The translations under genes were made by a program, and so were the position numbers. A stretch of 64,000 nt of DNA, taken from NCBI RefSeq assembly GCF_900142565.1, contig NZ_FRBH01000002.1, forward strand, positions 186,001-250,000. Direction: 5' to 3'. The DNA comes from Chishuiella changwenlii. GTDB lineage: Bacteria > Bacteroidota > Bacteroidia > Flavobacteriales > Weeksellaceae. Below the pieces are notes generated by a model, which had not been told where the DNA came from, did not search any database, and saw only the letters and a program-made list of their open reading frames with translations. This document shows, piece by piece, positions 41,385 to 51,571 of the stretch. Every line of letters begins with the position of its first letter. Position 1 is the stretch's first letter.

Positions 41385-41440
41385 AATAGTTTATAATTCA
41401 ATCCAATATTATATGTTTTTGGATTGAATTATAAACTGTT
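41385..41440. repeat. Long near-perfect inverted repeat
   Basis: 22-base arms (41385-41406 and 41419-41440) pair throughout with one G-U, around a 12-base loop. There is no good T run on either side, so it is an unusual terminator at best. It lies 34 bases after the stop of the C1q-like gene on the minus strand. Confidence 0.8.
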
Positions 41441-41473
41441 TTAATGTTTGATATAGTAATAAATATTATATTT

Positions 41474-42217
41474 TTAAATTTGAATTTTCCAACCTAAGAA
41501 TTTTGACGCTGCAACAGCATATCTTTCATTAGGAAGATCTGTTAATGCACTAAACTTAACATAAATTCTGTCTCCAGCTAAACAATAAATAGAACCGTTA
41601 ATATTTGATGCAAAAACTTTTGTAATGATATGAAAAAATTGTTGAGAAATTATATTTGTTGTAGGAACGCCTCCAACTGTTCTTTGCCTTTCTATTGCAA
41701 ATCCTATTCTTTGGAAATCTGGTGTAGCAGATGTTGTGCTTGGATCTGAATTATCAAATTGTGTAGACGCTGTAAAAAAGTATAATCCTTCAGAAGGTAC
41801 AGTAAATACACCTGTACTTGGATTAAACGAATTTGAAAGATCAGATTCTTCTCCTGGATAAATTATTGTTGTAAATCCACTTGTTCCTCCTGCAGGTGGT
41901 GGTAATGTAGTCGTTTGTCGTCCAGCTAGACTTGAAGAAAAAAAAGTGTTCTGATAAGGAATTTGCTGTACGTAACCTAAAACTCCATTTGCATCGGCAA
42001 CAACTGTTCTAATTGCATTAAAACTTTGATTGGGAGTTGTGGTATGATTTCCACTAGGATCTGTTGAAATAGCATTTGATGAACCATTTAATGGAAGATT
42101 TCTTAGTCTTGCAGTTCCATTGTTGTCAAATGTTTCTGTAGGTGAAACAGTGTTAATACCTACTTGTGCGTATGTAAATACATTAGTAAGAATAATTAAT
42201 AATAGAAGTTTTTTCAT
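41474..42217 (-). CDS. Secreted protein with C1q/TNF-like C-terminal domain
   Basis: 247 residues, signal peptide about 1-17 (LTNVFTYAQ). The mature N-terminus QVGINTVSPTETFDNNGTARLRNLP is the flavobacterial adhesin/fibre-type motif shared with the lectin-like operon at 46.6 kb. The C-terminal part NSFNPSTGVFTVPSEGLYFFTASTQFDN ... GDRIYVKFSALTD resembles the C1q jelly-roll fold, typical of trimeric surface proteins. No T9SS sorting domain. A TATTTTTG box lies upstream. Probably a surface or fibre protein; ligand unknown. Confidence 0.7.
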   Translation of the reverse strand: MKKLLLLIILTNVFTYAQVGINTVSPTETFDNNGTARLRNLPLNGSSNAISTDPSGNHTTTPNQSFNAIRTVVADANGVLGYVQQIPYQNTFFSSSLAGRQTTTLPPPAGGTSGFTTIIYPGEESDLSNSFNPSTGVFTVPSEGLYFFTASTQFDNSDPSTTSATPDFQRIGFAIERQRTVGGVPTTNIISQQFFHIITKVFASNINGSIYCLAGDRIYVKFSALTDLPNERYAVAASKFLGWKIQI

Positions 42218-42255
42218 GTGTTTTTATAATTAAAAATTGTTTTTGTGTAACCTAT

Positions 42256-42263
42256 CAAAAATA
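42256..42263 (-). promoter_or_regulatory. -7 box of the C1q-like gene
   Basis: Minus-strand TATTTTTG, 38 bases before the ATG at 42217. Confidence 0.4.
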
Positions 42264-42410
42264 GAGAAATTATTTGATTATTTTTTATTAAAAAACACTC
42301 TAAATGCTTTATTGATGCGCTATAGGTATAGTGTATAAAATTTTATAACAGAAGTATTGAAGAGGAATTATTATCTTATTAAATTTAATAAAACCCAGCG
42401 AAATTATATT

Positions 42411-42446
42411 AAAAAAGGCTGCTTCCAAAAAAGAAAACAGCCTTCA
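42411..42446 (-). terminator. Terminator after the ABC-F gene
   Basis: Minus strand AAGGCTGTTTTC / GGAAGCAGCCTT with a T-rich loop and TTTTTT tail. Confidence 0.75.
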
Positions 42447-42473
42447 TATTATTGTATTAAAAAGTGTGTAATT

Positions 42474-44620
<2,147 letters not shown>

Positions 44621-44675
44621 ATTTGTCTTATTATTGTATTAAATTAAATATATTTAAAACGCTAAATATTTGATA

Positions 44676-46172
44676 ATGAAAAAGTTTAATCTATTATTGT
44701 CTGCAGTAGTATTATTCCTAGCGGGTAATTCTTTTGTAGATGCTCAGAATTCTAAGAATCCTTGGGCAATTACAGTTGGTGCTCACGCAGTAGACCACAA
44801 TTCAATTACTGGACCTTTCAACCAGTTTTTTAAAACTGATAACTGGGACATCGTTCCTCCTTTATCTAAATTATCTGTAATTCGTAACTTAAACAGATCT
44901 TTTGATGTTGATTTAACTGCTTCTGTTGGAGAAGTTGATAACAACAGATTAAGAGTTAAAGACGAATTATTTATTAATGCAGGTTTAGGTTTACGTTATA
45001 AATTAGCTAATGGTTACATTTTAGACGAAAATTCTTGGTTTGATCCTTACATTCGTGTTGGTGCAGGTTACCATAGATACGATTACACAGGATTAGCATT
45101 CCCATTAACTGCTTACTACGGTAACGGAGATGGAAATGAAACTTACCAATTAACTGAAACTGAAAACTTAGAGAAAAACCACTTTGTGGCTTCTTTAGGA
45201 GCTGGGGTTAACTTTTGGTTTACTAAAAACTTCGGTTTAAACATTGCTTCTGATTATAACTGGTTACCTGCTTATGGAGGAAACAACTATTTTGATTTCT
45301 TCCAACATTCTGTAGGAGTTACTTTCCGTTTCGGAAGAACTGATAGAGATAATGATGGTATTCCTGATGATGAAGATGCTTGTCCAGATACTCCAGGTAT
45401 CGCTACAGGTGATCCAGCTACAAACGGATGTCCTGATACAGACGGTGACGGAATCTTTGATAAAGACGATGCTTGTCCAGACGTTCCAGGTTTACCAGAA
45501 TTCCAAGGTTGTCCTGATACAGATGGTGATGGTGTTCCAGATAAAGATGATGCTTGTCCAGACGTTGCAGGACCAGTTGAAAACAACGGATGTCCTTGGC
45601 CAGATACAGATAATGACGGAATCTTAGATAAAGATGATGCTTGTCCTACAGTTCCAGGTTTACCAGAATTCCAAGGTTGTCCTGATACAGATGGTGATGG
45701 TATCCAAGATAGCGAAGATCAATGTCCTACAGTTCCAGGTCCAAAAGAAAACAATGGTTGTCCATGGACTGAAGTTCACGTAGCTAAGAGATTATCTTCT
45801 ATCTTATTTGAATACAATTCAGATAAAATCGTTCCTTCTTCTTACGAAGATGTACGTGTAGCAGCTCAAATCTTAAACTCTAACGATTTAAAAGAGAAAT
45901 CTTTCTACATCGATGGTCATGCTGATCAAAGAGGTAAAGATGCTTACAACAAAACATTATCATTAAAACGTGCTCAAGCATTAGTTAACGTTTTAGTTGA
46001 AAGAGGTGGAGTTGATAAAGCTCGTTTAACTGCTCGTGGATTAGGTAAATCTCAGTTATTATGTACTGAAGCAACAGAAGAATGTTACCAAAGAAATAGA
46101 CGTGTTGAGGTATTACCAAGAACGGCTGTTGTAACAGAAACTAAAGTTGTAAAACCAGCAAAAAAGAAATAA
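44676..46172 (+). CDS. OmpA family outer-membrane protein with thrombospondin type 3 repeats
   Basis: 498 residues from ATG 44676 (MKKFNLLLSAVVLFLAGNSFVDAQ, signal peptide). An N-terminal eight-strand-like barrel covers about 25-215 (ending HSVGVTFRFGRTD). Then come five or more calcium-binding TSP3 repeats (DRDNDGIPDDEDACPDTPG, DTDGDGIFDKDDACPD and so on), and an OmpA peptidoglycan-binding domain (LFEYNSDKIVPSSYEDV, GHADQRGKDAYNKTLSLKRAQALVNVLV, NRRVEV). It anchors outer membrane to cell wall. The coding sequence uses more C-ending codons than its neighbours, as highly expressed genes here do. Flanked by a strong promoter and terminator. Confidence 0.93.
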   Translation: MKKFNLLLSAVVLFLAGNSFVDAQNSKNPWAITVGAHAVDHNSITGPFNQFFKTDNWDIVPPLSKLSVIRNLNRSFDVDLTASVGEVDNNRLRVKDELFINAGLGLRYKLANGYILDENSWFDPYIRVGAGYHRYDYTGLAFPLTAYYGNGDGNETYQLTETENLEKNHFVASLGAGVNFWFTKNFGLNIASDYNWLPAYGGNNYFDFFQHSVGVTFRFGRTDRDNDGIPDDEDACPDTPGIATGDPATNGCPDTDGDGIFDKDDACPDVPGLPEFQGCPDTDGDGVPDKDDACPDVAGPVENNGCPWPDTDNDGILDKDDACPTVPGLPEFQGCPDTDGDGIQDSEDQCPTVPGPKENNGCPWTEVHVAKRLSSILFEYNSDKIVPSSYEDVRVAAQILNSNDLKEKSFYIDGHADQRGKDAYNKTLSLKRAQALVNVLVERGGVDKARLTARGLGKSQLLCTEATEECYQRNRRVEVLPRTAVVTETKVVKPAKKK

Positions 46173-46194
46173 TTAAATAATATTATATCTTAAT

Positions 46195-46230
46195 AAAAAG
46201 GGTCGGATTTTTTCCGACCCTTTTTTTGTT
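46195..46230 (+). terminator. Terminator after the OmpA gene
   Basis: AAAAAGGGTCGGA / TCCGACCCTTTTT, the most GC-rich stem in the window, with seven T. Confidence 0.85.
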
Positions 46231-46615
46231 TTAATAATTCTCCTATCTATACAGTTTTAAACCAATTTTAATAAACATAGAATATAATTTTAAGCGGAGT
46301 ATTATTTATACTGATTTAATATTTTTATTAGTTATAAATAAATTAACATTTATTTAACTAAACAATTCGTTAAAATTTGTTATATAAATAATAAATTAGC
46401 GCCTTCATAATCAAACAGATGATTGTGGTTTAACCAACCAAAGAAACTTTTATAAAACCTATGAATTTATTTTTCACTTTCTAGAATACCTAAAACCAAT
46501 TTCAATAAATATATAATCTATCACTCAAAAAGTGAGTTAACATGCTATTTTTTAATTATAGTGTGAATGATATTTTATTGATTTTTTTATATAAAAATAT
46601 AAAAACAACATACCA
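46231..46615 (+). other. Long upstream region of the lectin-like operon
   Basis: 385 bases without a gene. It contains TTTG (46376-46379) and TAAATTAG (46392-46399), spaced too closely for a standard promoter, and a small hairpin TCACT-CAAAA-AGTGA. Two stretches resemble each other (CCTA(T)AAACC.ATTT, before and after 46440). It probably holds the operon promoter and a long leader, but I cannot fix the start site. Confidence 0.35.
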
Positions 46616-47497
46616 ATGAAAATGAAATTAAATTTACTACCTTTTTTAATCACCTTATTTGTTAATGCCCAAGTTGGTATTAATACTATTCCACACAATA
46701 CTGCAGCTTTGGATATGTCAGGCTCTAAGAAAGGTATATTATCAACTAGAGTTGCGTTATTATCTACAGCAGATGTTTCTACAATTCCCAATGCGAAAGA
46801 AGGTTTATTAATTTATAATACAACTTCTGTAAATGGGTTAAGTTCTGGTTATTACTTTTGGAGTAAAAATAAATGGGAGCCACTAAATAACTCAAATAAT
46901 GAAATCCATCAAGATACATCTACTGGGATTTTTGCATCAAAATTGGGTTATAATCCATCTGGTAAGTCATCAACAGCACCTTCGTCATTCACTTTAAATG
47001 GAGTAGTTGCTACAAAAAATGGTAGTTGCAAAGCTTTTACACAACCTTATTCAGGTGCTATTCCTCATAATTATTGCGGGTATAGCTTGAGTAAAGGGGT
47101 AGATTGGGAAACAGCATTTAAAATGGCAAAATATCTTAAAGGTTATTTGCCTGTAATTACGAGTACTGAAGAATGGAATTATATAAAAGCGAACTCAATA
47201 AATTCGACTGATAACTCAAAGAATAATATTTGGATAGGTTATAATATCATTGCAAACCCCGGAAATCCTGCAGAGTTTATTTGGATTACAGGAGAGCAAT
47301 CTATGATTAATTGGTCTAACTCTTCTACATTACAAGATGATTATGCTGCCCAAACAAATACCGCTTCTAAGAATTGTGTAAATATTAGCAATTCTACTGC
47401 AAATGCAAATAGACAATGGTATAGAAATGCTTGTACAAGTATAACTTCTGATAATGGGACTAGTTTTAATTACTTATTGGTTGAATTTAATTATTAA
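46616..47497 (+). CDS. Secreted C-type-lectin-like protein, copy 1
   Basis: 293 residues, signal peptide about 1-17 (FVNAQ). The N-terminal domain VGINTIPHNTAALDMSGSKKGILSTRVALL ... IPNAKEGLLIYNT is the flavobacterial fibre-type motif. The C-terminal ~150 residues have a C-type-lectin-like fold: CKAFTQPYSGAIPHNYCGYSLSKGVDWETAFKMAK, IWIGYN, FIWITGEQSMINWSN, CVNIS, RQWYRNAC. The calcium/sugar residues (EPN and WND) seen in copy 3 are absent here. It starts a three-gene operon with 4-base gaps. No sorting domain seen. Ligand unknown. Confidence 0.72.
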   Translation: MKMKLNLLPFLITLFVNAQVGINTIPHNTAALDMSGSKKGILSTRVALLSTADVSTIPNAKEGLLIYNTTSVNGLSSGYYFWSKNKWEPLNNSNNEIHQDTSTGIFASKLGYNPSGKSSTAPSSFTLNGVVATKNGSCKAFTQPYSGAIPHNYCGYSLSKGVDWETAFKMAKYLKGYLPVITSTEEWNYIKANSINSTDNSKNNIWIGYNIIANPGNPAEFIWITGEQSMINWSNSSTLQDDYAAQTNTASKNCVNISNSTANANRQWYRNACTSITSDNGTSFNYLLVEFNY

Positions 47498-47501
47498 AAA
47501 A

Positions 47502-48425
47502 ATGAAATATTTAAATATTATAATCTTATTAATTACAGTTAATTTTTCTACTGCTCAATTATATATAAATGTAGAACAAGCTAATCAAATAAGTTCTGCT
47601 GATTTACAGTTAGATGCAAATAATAAAGGAATTGGAATGCCAATTATTAATCTTGTTTCTGTAGATGACTATTCTCCAATTCGAGAATTACCAAAAGATG
47701 GTTTATTGGTTTATAATAATAATGTTACAGATGATTTACAAATAGGTTATTATTATTGGAAAAGTTCACCTTCACCTCATTGGGAAAAAGCAGGAGGAGA
47801 AAATACTAGAAGTACAATAATTCAAAATATAGATGAATATGTTTTAGGTTATTCTCCACAAGGTAGTGCAACTTCATCTCCTTCTAATTTTACTGCTGAT
47901 GCAGGAACATTTTCTAAATCGAGATGTGTTAAATGGGATATAGCTGATGGAGGTAATGGACATAGTTACTGTGCGTATACGCGCTCAAATAGTAGAGCTG
48001 CTAGTTTTGAATATGTTTATAATGCTGCTAGAGCTGCTGGTGGATATATTGTTACAATTACATCAAATGCGGAATGGGATTTCGTCAAGAATAATGTGAT
48101 ATATGATGGTTTATCTCGTGGAGGTTCAAACTTGTTAGATGACATGTATATAGGCTACACATCTGTTGCTACACCAGGAAATAGAGTTAAAGAATATATG
48201 TGGATAACAGGAGAAACTTGGGATAGTAATTGGGCAAATTCATCTAATACACAATCACAATTTGCACCTATAGCACTTAATGGTACTGCTAATCCAGAGC
48301 CAGCTACAGAAAATTATTCAAGATGTTCATACATTGCTGCTGCTGCTGTAAATGCAAATAGACAATGGTACACAAGATCATGTTCTACAGGTGCTACTAA
48401 TGTTATTATAGAATTTAATCAATAA
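47502..48425 (+). CDS. Secreted C-type-lectin-like protein, copy 2
   Basis: 307 residues from ATG 47502; the frame is open 16 codons further up, inside copy 1, but only this start gives a signal peptide (MKYLNIIILLITVNFSTAQ). Layout as in copy 1: N-terminal fibre-type domain (more divergent, ADLQLDANNKGIGMPIINLV) and a lectin-like domain with CVKWDIADGGNGHSYCAYT, MYIGYTSVATPGN, YMWITGETWDSNWANSS, CSYIAAAAVNANRQWYTRSC. EPN and WND are missing. Four-base gaps on both sides show tight operon structure. Confidence 0.72.
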   Translation: MKYLNIIILLITVNFSTAQLYINVEQANQISSADLQLDANNKGIGMPIINLVSVDDYSPIRELPKDGLLVYNNNVTDDLQIGYYYWKSSPSPHWEKAGGENTRSTIIQNIDEYVLGYSPQGSATSSPSNFTADAGTFSKSRCVKWDIADGGNGHSYCAYTRSNSRAASFEYVYNAARAAGGYIVTITSNAEWDFVKNNVIYDGLSRGGSNLLDDMYIGYTSVATPGNRVKEYMWITGETWDSNWANSSNTQSQFAPIALNGTANPEPATENYSRCSYIAAAAVNANRQWYTRSCSTGATNVIIEFNQ

Positions 48426-48429
48426 ACTC

Positions 48430-49329
48430 ATGAAAAATATATACAAATTAACTTTTATTACATTTATATTCTTTTCTATAAATGTATATTCACAAATAGG
48501 AATCGGTACAGAAACCCCACATGCTTCAACGCTTATTGATGTTGTTTCAACTGATAAAGGGTTTCTTGGACCTCAAGCTTCTTTAGTAAGCAGAACAGAT
48601 AGGGCTACTATTCCGAATCCTGTTAATGGATTATTAATCTATAATACCAGATCATTAAATGGTAATGCAGATACAGTTCTTTCTCCAGGATATTATTTTT
48701 GGAAAGATGGAAGTTGGCAACCATTTGTGACGAAAGTTATTGGTAATGTAACAACAAATGGTGTAATTAAAGATTATTTGGGTTATACAGCTGATGGAAC
48801 ACGTAACTCTTCAAATACTACTGTTGATGGGTTTGCTATGACAGGAAGAGGTTGTAAACAATGGACAGTTGCAGAAGGAGGTAATGGGCACTGGTATTGC
48901 GCATTTACACATAGTAATGTTGGATGGCAAACATCATTTAATTTAGGTAAACAGAAAAAAGGTTATATAGTTACCATACTTTCTAATGCTGAATGGAATT
49001 GGATTAAGACAAATATAATTGCAGAAACTACAGGATATAATTTAAGAGAGAATATATGGATAGGTTATAATAAGGTAGATTTTAAAGGAAATCCAACAGA
49101 TTTTGCTTGGGTAACTGGAGAAAAATCAAAATATGTGTGGACGAACTCGCCAAGTACAGAAAGTAATTTTAATGGAGGAGAGCCAAATAATTCTAATGGT
49201 GAAGAAGGGTGTGTTCACATAATTGGTCTAGGAACAAATGCGAATAGAAATTGGAATGATTTAAAATGTGATGGTACAAATAATTACGGAGGAAGTTTTA
49301 GTAGTACAATCATAGAATTTAATCAATAA
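48430..49329 (+). CDS. Secreted C-type lectin domain protein, copy 3, with intact EPN and WND
   Basis: 299 residues, signal peptide about 1-21 (SINVYSQ). The N-terminus IGIGTETPHASTLIDVVSTDKGFLGPQASL is the canonical fibre-type motif. The lectin domain is complete: CKQWTVAEGGNGHWYCAFT, IWIGYN, FAWVTGEKSKYVW, then EPN at 251-253, Cys261, WND at 275-277 and Cys280. In C-type lectins EPN plus WND builds the calcium site that binds mannose-type sugars, so this copy is the best candidate for real sugar binding. It ends the operon. Confidence 0.78.
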   Translation: MKNIYKLTFITFIFFSINVYSQIGIGTETPHASTLIDVVSTDKGFLGPQASLVSRTDRATIPNPVNGLLIYNTRSLNGNADTVLSPGYYFWKDGSWQPFVTKVIGNVTTNGVIKDYLGYTADGTRNSSNTTVDGFAMTGRGCKQWTVAEGGNGHWYCAFTHSNVGWQTSFNLGKQKKGYIVTILSNAEWNWIKTNIIAETTGYNLRENIWIGYNKVDFKGNPTDFAWVTGEKSKYVWTNSPSTESNFNGGEPNNSNGEEGCVHIIGLGTNANRNWNDLKCDGTNNYGGSFSSTIIEFNQ

Positions 49330-49662
49330 ATTAGTTATAATAAAAGATTCAAATAAGAGCTTGTTTAGATTTTTAAATATTTAGCTAATTTTCTTTTTTA
49401 AACGGATTAAAAAAAAATGGTCTTTAAAGGTTTGACGTTAATAAAATTGAAAAAGCGTAGGATATAGATGATTTAATGAACGAATGTGAATTTTTAAATC
49501 ATTTCCGTAGCGTTGATAATTTTTAGTCAAAGATTTACGACCTTGATTTTTTTGTTTCGTTTTTTTATCAAGAAAAAAATGAAAGTAAAAATAAAACTAT
49601 ATTTAATAGTTGAATGTCACATTGCACATTAAACAAAAAAGTATAAATAATTTTAAATTTAT
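49330..49662. other. Intergenic region with hairpin-bearing repeat-like block
   Basis: 333 bases. The part 49490-49590 contains TTTCCGTAGCG, AAGATTTACGACCTTGAT and a 12-bp stem TTTCGTTTTTTT (49555-49566) / AAAAAAATGAAA (49573-49584) around ATCAAG. I recall blocks with this wording between genes in other Flavobacteriia. No gene seen. Confidence 0.45.
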
Positions 49663-49697
49663 AATAAGGTTTTCTAGAAATAGAAAACCTTATTATT
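49663..49697 (-). terminator. Terminator of the ABC1/UbiB-like gene
   Basis: AATAAGGTTTTCTA / TAGAAAACCTTATT perfect stem; it overlaps the stop codon of the minus-strand gene. Confidence 0.7.
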
Positions 49698-51324
49698 TTT
49701 TCTTAATAATTAGTAGGATAATACTTCCTGCTGTTAAAATAGACATTAAATAACCTATCCAAGCTAGTAATGGCATGTCTAGTAAAAATGGACGTACAGA
49801 TGTATTGGCTAACATACTTGCACCAATACCAAATGTTAATGTAAGAATGGCTAAAACAAGTTTATTAATGCTATCTTTTGTGAGCTTTTTAATGCTTTCA
49901 ATTTCGTCAACTTTAAAATTTAAAGCGAGTTGATCGTTATTTATTTTTTCAATTAATTTTAAAGTATCTTCGGGTAAATCATTCAATATATCTTGAATAT
50001 CTTTAAAATTATTCAACATTTTTTTTCCTACATACTTCGGGTAAAGCTTTTGTCTAGCTAATTTCACAGCATAAGGTTGCATCGATCGTTGTATATTTAA
50101 ATCTGCATCCAATTGTTGTCCTATTCCTTCTATTAAAGCAATACCTCTCAGTAATAAGTAAACATATTCTGGTAAAAGAATATGATTTTTATGAAGTATT
50201 TTATTAAATTTTCTAATAATTATTTGTACCTCGATAGTGTCTATTGTGTTGTATTCAAGATAATCAAAGACATCAGCAATGTCGCGTTCTAATTGCTTTT
50301 CATTTTCTATATAATGTTTTAAAGCCATTTTTTTTAATGAACGAACAATTCTTTTAGGATTTTTTAAACCAAAATCAATCACAACATTTTCTAAATCTTG
50401 TTTCTCGTTAATGGTTAAAGTTCCCATAGAACCGAAATCAATAAAAACAATTTTACCATCTTTTAAAATAAAAATATTTCCTGGATGAGGATCCGCATGA
50501 AAAAAGCCATCATCTAGGATTTGTTTCAAATAAATGTCAAATCCCTTTTTTACAATATTCTTTGGATCAAGACCTAATGCTTCTAATTGTTCAACATCAT
50601 TTACTTTATAGCCATCAATAAATTCCATGCAAAGGAAATTATTGTTAGAATATTCGCTGTATGTTTTTGGAACATAGACATCTTTACTGTTCTTAAAATT
50701 ACTTCTAAATCGTTCTATATTCTGTAATTCATTGTTTAATGAGAGCTCTTTTAATATTGCATTTTCGAACGATTTCTCTATTTCAGAAATAAATAGTTTT
50801 TGAAGGTTTTCATATTTATTTTCTAAAAAACGAACAATGTCTCTAATTAAAGCTAAATCAGATTCGATGATTTGTTGAATGTTAGATCTTTTTACTTTAA
50901 AAATAACATGTTCTCCATTTAATAAAGTTGCACGATAAACCTGTGAAATACTTGCTGCAGCAAAAGGTTGTTTTTCTATAAAAGAAAAATGCTCGTCTGG
51001 TTCTATTCCAAATTGATCTCTAATTTTTTCGTAAATATCTATTTCTTCAGCAGGAACATCGTCTTGTAGTTTTTTTAATTCTTCGATAAGAGGTTCTGGA
51101 ACTAAATCTTTTCGATTACTTAATAGTTGACCAAATTTAATATATGTAGGACCTAATTCTTCTAATGCTAATCTAAATCGTTGATTAAAATTTGAATTAA
51201 ATAGCTCATTATCCTGATCTTGATGAATAAAATTGTTTCCACGAGATATAATTTCTTCAAATCCATATTTGGAAAGAATTCTGACAATTTTAGAGAATCG
51301 TTTTAGCTTTTTTAAATTATCCAT
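49693..51324 (-). CDS. ABC1/UbiB family protein kinase-like ATPase
   Basis: 543 residues. The atypical kinase core is visible: the KxGQ motif in YIKFGQLLSNR, the A-rich nucleotide loop AAASISQVYRA followed by VIFKVKR (Lys), the catalytic HADPHPGNIFIL and the metal-binding FIDFGSMG. Two hydrophobic helices at the C-terminus (about 487-507 and 517-538) anchor it to the membrane, as in UbiB. The family supports isoprenoid quinone synthesis or lipid handling. Flavobacteria use menaquinone, so the ubiquinone role cannot apply as such. Confidence 0.88.
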   Translation of the reverse strand: MDNLKKLKRFSKIVRILSKYGFEEIISRGNNFIHQDQDNELFNSNFNQRFRLALEELGPTYIKFGQLLSNRKDLVPEPLIEELKKLQDDVPAEEIDIYEKIRDQFGIEPDEHFSFIEKQPFAAASISQVYRATLLNGEHVIFKVKRSNIQQIIESDLALIRDIVRFLENKYENLQKLFISEIEKSFENAILKELSLNNELQNIERFRSNFKNSKDVYVPKTYSEYSNNNFLCMEFIDGYKVNDVEQLEALGLDPKNIVKKGFDIYLKQILDDGFFHADPHPGNIFILKDGKIVFIDFGSMGTLTINEKQDLENVVIDFGLKNPKRIVRSLKKMALKHYIENEKQLERDIADVFDYLEYNTIDTIEVQIIIRKFNKILHKNHILLPEYVYLLLRGIALIEGIGQQLDADLNIQRSMQPYAVKLARQKLYPKYVGKKMLNNFKDIQDILNDLPEDTLKLIEKINNDQLALNFKVDEIESIKKLTKDSINKLVLAILTLTFGIGASMLANTSVRPFLLDMPLLAWIGYLMSILTAGSIILLIIKKK

Positions 51325-51445
51325 TACATCTACTATTAATTAATACACCGAAGTTAGAAATAAATTACAGAGTATTTTTATAATAAATTGTTTAATTTCT
51401 TTTAGTTAAAGTAAAAAATCTGTTAAATGATAAAAAATATTTTCA

Positions 51446-51453
51446 TATATTTG
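51446..51453 (+). promoter_or_regulatory. -7 box of rpsA
   Basis: TATATTTG, full match to TAnnTTTG, followed by a leader of about 110 bases before the ATG at 51572. A leader this long may carry autoregulatory structure, but I see no clear conserved fold. Confidence 0.5.
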
Positions 51454-51571
51454 CAGTCGCTAAAATGGTACGGAAATCAAGCGGTAAACTATTAAGTTAA
51501 ACATCTCTCGATCATTTATTTACATTTTATGATTTCTAAATAAACAAGATTGAGATACAAATTTTTAGATT

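Noticed and set aside
45287-45627. Open frames on the other frames of the OmpA repeat region
   Set aside because: They arise from the repetitive thrombospondin type 3 coding sequence and show no independent signal.
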